A stretch of 16,545 bases of DNA from Aurantimonas sp036252795 (GTDB lineage Bacteria > Pseudomonadota > Alphaproteobacteria > Rhizobiales > Rhizobiaceae). Position 1 is the first letter of the stretch. Every line of letters starts with the position of its first letter. A program made the translations under genes and the position numbers. Under the pieces are notes generated by a model. It was given only the letters and a program-made list of their open reading frames with translations, made no database searches and was not told where the DNA came from. Below are positions 13,679-16,545 of the stretch, piece by piece. Where the stretch lies: the NCBI GenBank assembly GCA_036252795.1, contig DASYHY010000185.1, positions 1 to 16,545 on the forward strand, written 5' to 3'.

Positions 13679-15288
13679 CAAAACTCCTCCCAGCTTTCGG
13701 TTTCGGCGTGAACGGCAGGGGCGGCGCCGCCGCGGCCGGTGGTCTTCATCTGCGTCGTGGTGCGGAACGCCGGGCGCGCGGCCCGCGATCCGCCCGATGC
13801 CGAAGCCGCGCTGCGGCCGGAAAGGCTCGCCGAGGTGCGGAACTTCGCCATCGCCGTCGCCAGTTCCTCGGTCTCGTTGGTCAGCGTCTGGCTCGCCGCC
13901 GTCGCCTCCTCCACCATCGCCGCGTTCTGCTGGGTGACCTTGTCCATCTGGTCCGCCGCCCCTGATACCTCGCGAAGGCTCGTCGCCTGCTCGCGCGCCG
14001 ACGCCGCGATCGTCGAGATCACCTCCGCCATCGAACTCACTTCCGTGACGATCTCCTCCAGCGACTTGCCCGACGCCGTCACCAGCTCGACGCCCGTGCC
14101 GACCTGCTCGCGCGAGGTGGCGATCAGCGTCTTGATCTCCTTGGCCGCCTCCGCCGAGCGCTGCGCCAGCCCGCGCACCTCCTGCGCCACCACCGCAAAG
14201 CCGCGGCCCGCATCACCCGCCCGCGCCGCCTCGACGCCGGCATTCAGCGCCAGGAGGTTGGTCTGGAAGGCGATCTCGTCGATCACCGAGATGATCGAGT
14301 TGATCTTCTCCGACGACTGCTCGATCTGGCCCATCGCCGCGACCGCCCGCGACACCACCTCGCCACCCTTCTCGGCCTTCTGGCGCGCCCCGCTCGCCAC
14401 CGTCTGCGCCTTGCCGGCGCCGTCGGCCGTCTCGTTCACCGCCTGCGTCACCTCGCCCAGCGCCGCGACCGTCTGCTCCAGGCTCGCCGCCTGCTGCTCG
14501 GTCCGGTGCGCCAGATCGTTCGACGCCGTGTTGATCTCCGACAGACCCGTGCGGATCGAGGAGATCGCCGTCACCACCCCGCCGATCGCCGTCTCCAGCT
14601 GCGCGACGGAGGCGTTGTAATCCGCAGCCATCGTGGCGAAGTCTCCGGGAAGCCCGCTGTCGACGCGGGCGAGGAGGTTGCCCTCCTTCAGACTCCTGAA
14701 CGCCATCGCGAATGCCGCCAGAGCAGCCTTCTGCTGGCGCTCGGCTTCCAGCTTCGCCTCCTCGGCGGCTTTCCGCTCCGCCTCCAGCGTCTCCAGATAG
14801 ACGGAAATCGCGTAGTCCATGTCCATCAGGGCCGCCTTCGCGACCACCGCGATCTCGTCGGACAGACGTTTCGATCCCTTCCGCCCGAAACGGGACGGCC
14901 AGCGCTTCTCGACGATGTGGCCGATCAGTTCTTCGAGGATCAGGGCATAGCCGCCGATGTACCAGCGCGGCTCGAGACCCAGACGGGCATGAACCTTCCC
15001 GACGGTCGAGACGCCGCGAACGTAGTCGGCGTCGAAAGCACCCCGTGCGATGGCGTCCCAGTGCCGCTCCTGGCGCTGCTTGGCCGATTGGATGTGCGTC
15101 TCGTTCGAGAAGAAGCGCTTCGTCTGCGGATGGACGCGGATCTTGGCGTAGAAGCGGTCGAGTGCGGGTCCGATGGACGTACGAATGGTTGCGGTCAGGT
15201 CGGCGAGATGCGTCCTGGCTTCTGCATCGATGCCGATGAAGTCGAGGCGCTCGCGGAGCGTGTTCATGTCGTCGTTGGGGTTTTGCAT
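13678..15288 (-). CDS. icpA: Soluble globin-coupled chemoreceptor (IcpA-like methyl-accepting protein)
   Basis: A 536-residue cytoplasmic receptor with no membrane segment. The N-terminal protoglobin domain (about 10-165) has the family motif GKVHARLGLEPRWYIGGY, in which His100 is the expected proximal haem ligand, so it should sense oxygen or another haem-binding gas. A helical linker leads to a HAMP-like segment (about 185-245, LKEGNLLARVDSGLPGDF) and then a full signalling domain. Its hairpin tip (about 325-385) contains IDEIAFQTNLLALN and GRGFAVVAQEVRGLAQRS. The protein ends SWEEF, matching the aromatic-x-x-aromatic pentapeptide used to dock CheR and CheB. It is the first gene of the che operon, as icpA is in S. 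meliloti. The start is uncertain: GTG 15351, ATG 15300, 15288 and 15267 are all in frame and none has a clear ribosome binding site; 15288 is chosen by distance to the globin domain. Confidence 0.9.
   Translation of the reverse strand: MQNPNDDMNTLRERLDFIGIDAEARTHLADLTATIRTSIGPALDRFYAKIRVHPQTKRFFSNETHIQSAKQRQERHWDAIARGAFDADYVRGVSTVGKVHARLGLEPRWYIGGYALILEELIGHIVEKRWPSRFGRKGSKRLSDEIAVVAKAALMDMDYAISVYLETLEAERKAAEEAKLEAERQQKAALAAFAMAFRSLKEGNLLARVDSGLPGDFATMAADYNASVAQLETAIGGVVTAISSIRTGLSEINTASNDLAHRTEQQAASLEQTVAALGEVTQAVNETADGAGKAQTVASGARQKAEKGGEVVSRAVAAMGQIEQSSEKINSIISVIDEIAFQTNLLALNAGVEAARAGDAGRGFAVVAQEVRGLAQRSAEAAKEIKTLIATSREQVGTGVELVTASGKSLEEIVTEVSSMAEVISTIAASAREQATSLREVSGAADQMDKVTQQNAAMVEEATAASQTLTNETEELATAMAKFRTSASLSGRSAASASGGSRAARPAFRTTTQMKTTGRGGAAPAVHAETESWEEF
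13684..13690 (-). promoter_or_regulatory. Ribosome binding site of cheS inside the receptor's last codons
   Basis: GGAGGAG lies 5 bases before the cheS ATG at 13678 and is the best Shine-Dalgarno match seen in the operon. The same bases are part of the TGG GAG GAG TTT TGA end of the upstream receptor, encoding Trp-Glu-Glu-Phe-stop. It fixes the cheS start and implies that ribosomes finishing the receptor can reinitiate directly on cheS. Confidence 0.85.
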
Positions 15289-15638
15289 CCGGATAGGCAT
15301 TCGCTGGCGTTGCAAGGGTCCCGGATTCGCGCGAGCCGGTCCGGCGCTCACAGCCTGCGCGAAGATCCGGTAACAGCCGCCGTTTCCAGGCAGCGCGCCT
15401 TGCTCTTCGTCGGGCTCAACCCGCCGAAGCGGTTGCCGGATCCTGCTCCGGGAGCTTCCGGGAACCCTCTCCGGTTAGCCGGTGAAGGGTTAGTAAAGAC
15501 TGAACGGATGCTCGTTCCCGTTGTCGTGACGTCGTGCACACAACGAAGGGTCAGCGGCTTCCATCGAAGCTGCTTCCGGACTGCTGGCCCGCGCAGAACC
15601 CGCCGGCTTGGGTCTTGGTGCTCGACGGCCCCTTCCGC
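15289..15638 (-). promoter_or_regulatory. Intergenic region between eda and the che operon, probable che promoter region
   Basis: This 350-base stretch (350 bases if the receptor starts at 15288) has no convincing gene; a 63-codon open frame at 15348-15539 shows no recognisable protein. It must carry the che promoter if eda and che are separate units. Visible structure includes a GGTTAG repeat at 15473 and 15488 (15-base period), seen as CTAACC on the gene strand, and an inverted repeat CGTTGT/ACAACG (15519-15545) enclosing GTCGTG-AC-GTCGTG. No good -35/-10 pair, full CtrA box or U-tract terminator for eda was found by eye. Confidence 0.45.
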
Positions 15639-16277
15639 TCAGGCTGACAGCGCCGCGGCCTCGCGGGCGAGGCGCGTGACGCTCTCCCAGTCGCCCCCGG
15701 CGACGGCCGCCTTCGGGGCAAGCCAGGAGCCGCCGACGCAGACGACGTTGGGCAAAGCGAGATAATCACGGACGTTGTCGGTCGAGATCCCGCCGGTGGG
15801 GCAGAATCGCAGCGACGGGAAGACCGGCGCGACCGAGCGCAGGAAAGCCGCGCCGCCGATCTGCTGCGCCGGGAAGAACTTCAGGATCTCGTAGCCTTCC
15901 TCGATCATCGCCATCATCTCGCTCGCCGTCGCCGAACCCGGCAGCAGCGGAAGCTTCGACGACCGGGCCGCGTCGAGCAGTTCCATCGTGGCGCCGGGGG
16001 AGACCAGGAACTTCGCGCCCGCCGCTTCCGCCTGATCCAACTGCCGGGGCGTCAGGACGGTGCCGGCACCGCAGATCGCCTCCGGCACCGTCTCCGCGAT
16101 GGCGCGGATCGCGTCGAGGGCGGCGGGCGTGCGCAGCGTGACCTCGATCGAGCGGATGCCGCCGGCGACCAGTGCGCGGGCGAGCGCGACGCCTTCCGCC
16201 GCCGTCGCCACCGCGACGACGGGCACGACCGGCTGGACGGTGAGGATTTCGAGGAGACGCTTGGTGTTCTGGGCCAT
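15639..16277 (-). CDS. eda: 2-dehydro-3-deoxy-phosphogluconate (KDPG) aldolase
   Basis: This enzyme splits 2-keto-3-deoxy-6-phosphogluconate into pyruvate and glyceraldehyde 3-phosphate, the last specific step of the Entner-Doudoroff pathway. The 212-residue length is typical. Class I aldolase residues are at the E. coli positions: Glu45 and Arg49 (SIEVTLRTP), Thr73 (GAGTVL) and Schiff-base Lys133 (ILKFFPAQQIGG). The phosphate-binding loop FCPTGGIS and the C-terminal VGGSWL stretch are present. ATG 16277 is preceded by TTGGA; the frame continues three codons to a TTG, which is less likely. It might also act on the galactose analogue KDPGal, which sequence alone cannot exclude. No edd or other sugar gene is adjacent in the window, so its link to the che cluster is probably only positional. 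Confidence 0.93.
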   Translation of the reverse strand: MAQNTKRLLEILTVQPVVPVVAVATAAEGVALARALVAGGIRSIEVTLRTPAALDAIRAIAETVPEAICGAGTVLTPRQLDQAEAAGAKFLVSPGATMELLDAARSSKLPLLPGSATASEMMAMIEEGYEILKFFPAQQIGGAAFLRSVAPVFPSLRFCPTGGISTDNVRDYLALPNVVCVGGSWLAPKAAVAGGDWESVTRLAREAAALSA

Positions 16278-16407
16278 GAATTCCAACCGTTCGAGAACGC
16301 GGGAGGGAATGGCCGGCTCTACAGCATAGCCGCGCAGAGCGAAAACGAATTGTCGGGTGCCGGACCTTCGGGCAGCCGACCGGGCCGGTGGCCGCGCCTG
16401 CCGACGA

Positions 16408-16545
16408 TCACCAGCCGCCGTTGAAGGTGCGGTAGAAGATGTGCTTGCCGATCTTGTCGACCCGCTCCATCGCCCCTGCCCAGCGCGGATTCACGTAGGT
16501 GGCGTGATAGTGGGTCGCCGAGCCGACGTCGTTCAGCCAGATGTC
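16408..16545 (-). CDS. SleB-type cell-wall hydrolase, C-terminal 45 residues only
   Basis: The minus strand from the right edge encodes 45 residues before a TGA at 16410-16408. The stretch THYHATYVNPRWA, then KIGKHIFYR, is the characteristic end of Hydrolase_2 (SleB/CwlJ-like) cell-wall hydrolases, which commonly show a TxFHA-YVxPxWA-IGxHxFYR pattern. In Gram-negative bacteria such proteins are usually exported peptidoglycan hydrolases; in spore formers they germinate spores, which is not expected here. The start and any signal peptide are outside the window. A 130-base gap separates it from eda, so no operon link is evident. Confidence 0.85.
   Translation of the reverse strand, partial: DIWLNDVGSATHYHATYVNPRWAGAMERVDKIGKHIFYRTFNGGW

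Noticed and set aside
15473..15493. The GGTTAG repeat considered as a degenerate CtrA box
   Set aside because: The half-sites read CTAA rather than TTAA and are separated by 11 bases, not 7.
15348..15539. Possible 63-residue small protein upstream of the receptor
   Set aside because: There is no ribosome binding site, no hydrophobic or domain signature, and the composition looks like translated non-coding GC-rich DNA.
1..16545. CRISPR arrays, insertion sequences, tRNA or rRNA genes, or signs of horizontal transfer
   Set aside because: No regularly spaced repeats, transposase motifs, terminal inverted repeats or structured RNA genes were seen, and the gene content and composition are uniform along the window.

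Overview
The window is high-GC DNA with every recognisable gene on the minus strand. It looks like a chromosomal chemotaxis and flagellar-motor island of an alphaproteobacterium of the order Hyphomicrobiales (Rhizobiales). Three things point there. The che order (globin receptor, STAS protein CheS, cheY1, cheA, cheW, cheR, cheB, cheY2, cheD, cheT) is the Sinorhizobium/Agrobacterium type. MotB is the long rhizobial form and comes with a periplasmic MotC. The hook-length protein is the 'MotD'-type FliK. I cannot place it to genus from the sequence alone.

Read in the direction of transcription (right to left), the layout is as follows. 16545-16408 holds the C-terminus of a SleB-type cell-wall hydrolase. 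16277-15639 holds a KDPG aldolase (eda), a metabolic neighbour with no visible link to motility. 15638-15289 is a 350-base non-coding region that probably holds the che promoter. 15288-6665 is the chemotaxis operon, ten genes of which several overlap by 1-4 bases. 6664-6394 is an intergenic region with a strong stem-loop and then a perfect TTAA-N7-TTAA CtrA-type box. 6393-1 is a tightly packed flagellar unit: fliF, a FliH-like gene, motB, motC, and fliK, which runs off the left edge.

The genes form a coherent system. A soluble haem-globin receptor feeds CheA through CheW. CheA phosphorylates two CheY proteins and CheB. CheR and CheB set the receptor methylation level and CheD deamidates receptors. 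CheS and CheT are candidate components for removing phosphate from the CheY pool, in a lineage where classical CheZ is typically absent. CheY output acts on the flagellar motor, whose MS ring (FliF), export accessory (FliH-like), stator component (MotB), periplasmic stator helper (MotC) and hook ruler (FliK) are encoded directly downstream.

No mobile elements, tRNA or rRNA genes, CRISPR arrays or broken genes were seen. I found no wholly unknown system. The most interesting points are regulatory or architectural: a receptor C-terminal CheR-docking motif whose codons double as the cheS ribosome binding site, the CtrA-type box before fliF, a strand-biased hairpin at the che/fli boundary, a perfect 18-base palindrome between cheB and cheY2, and the merger of fliF with the motB-motC-fliK genes.
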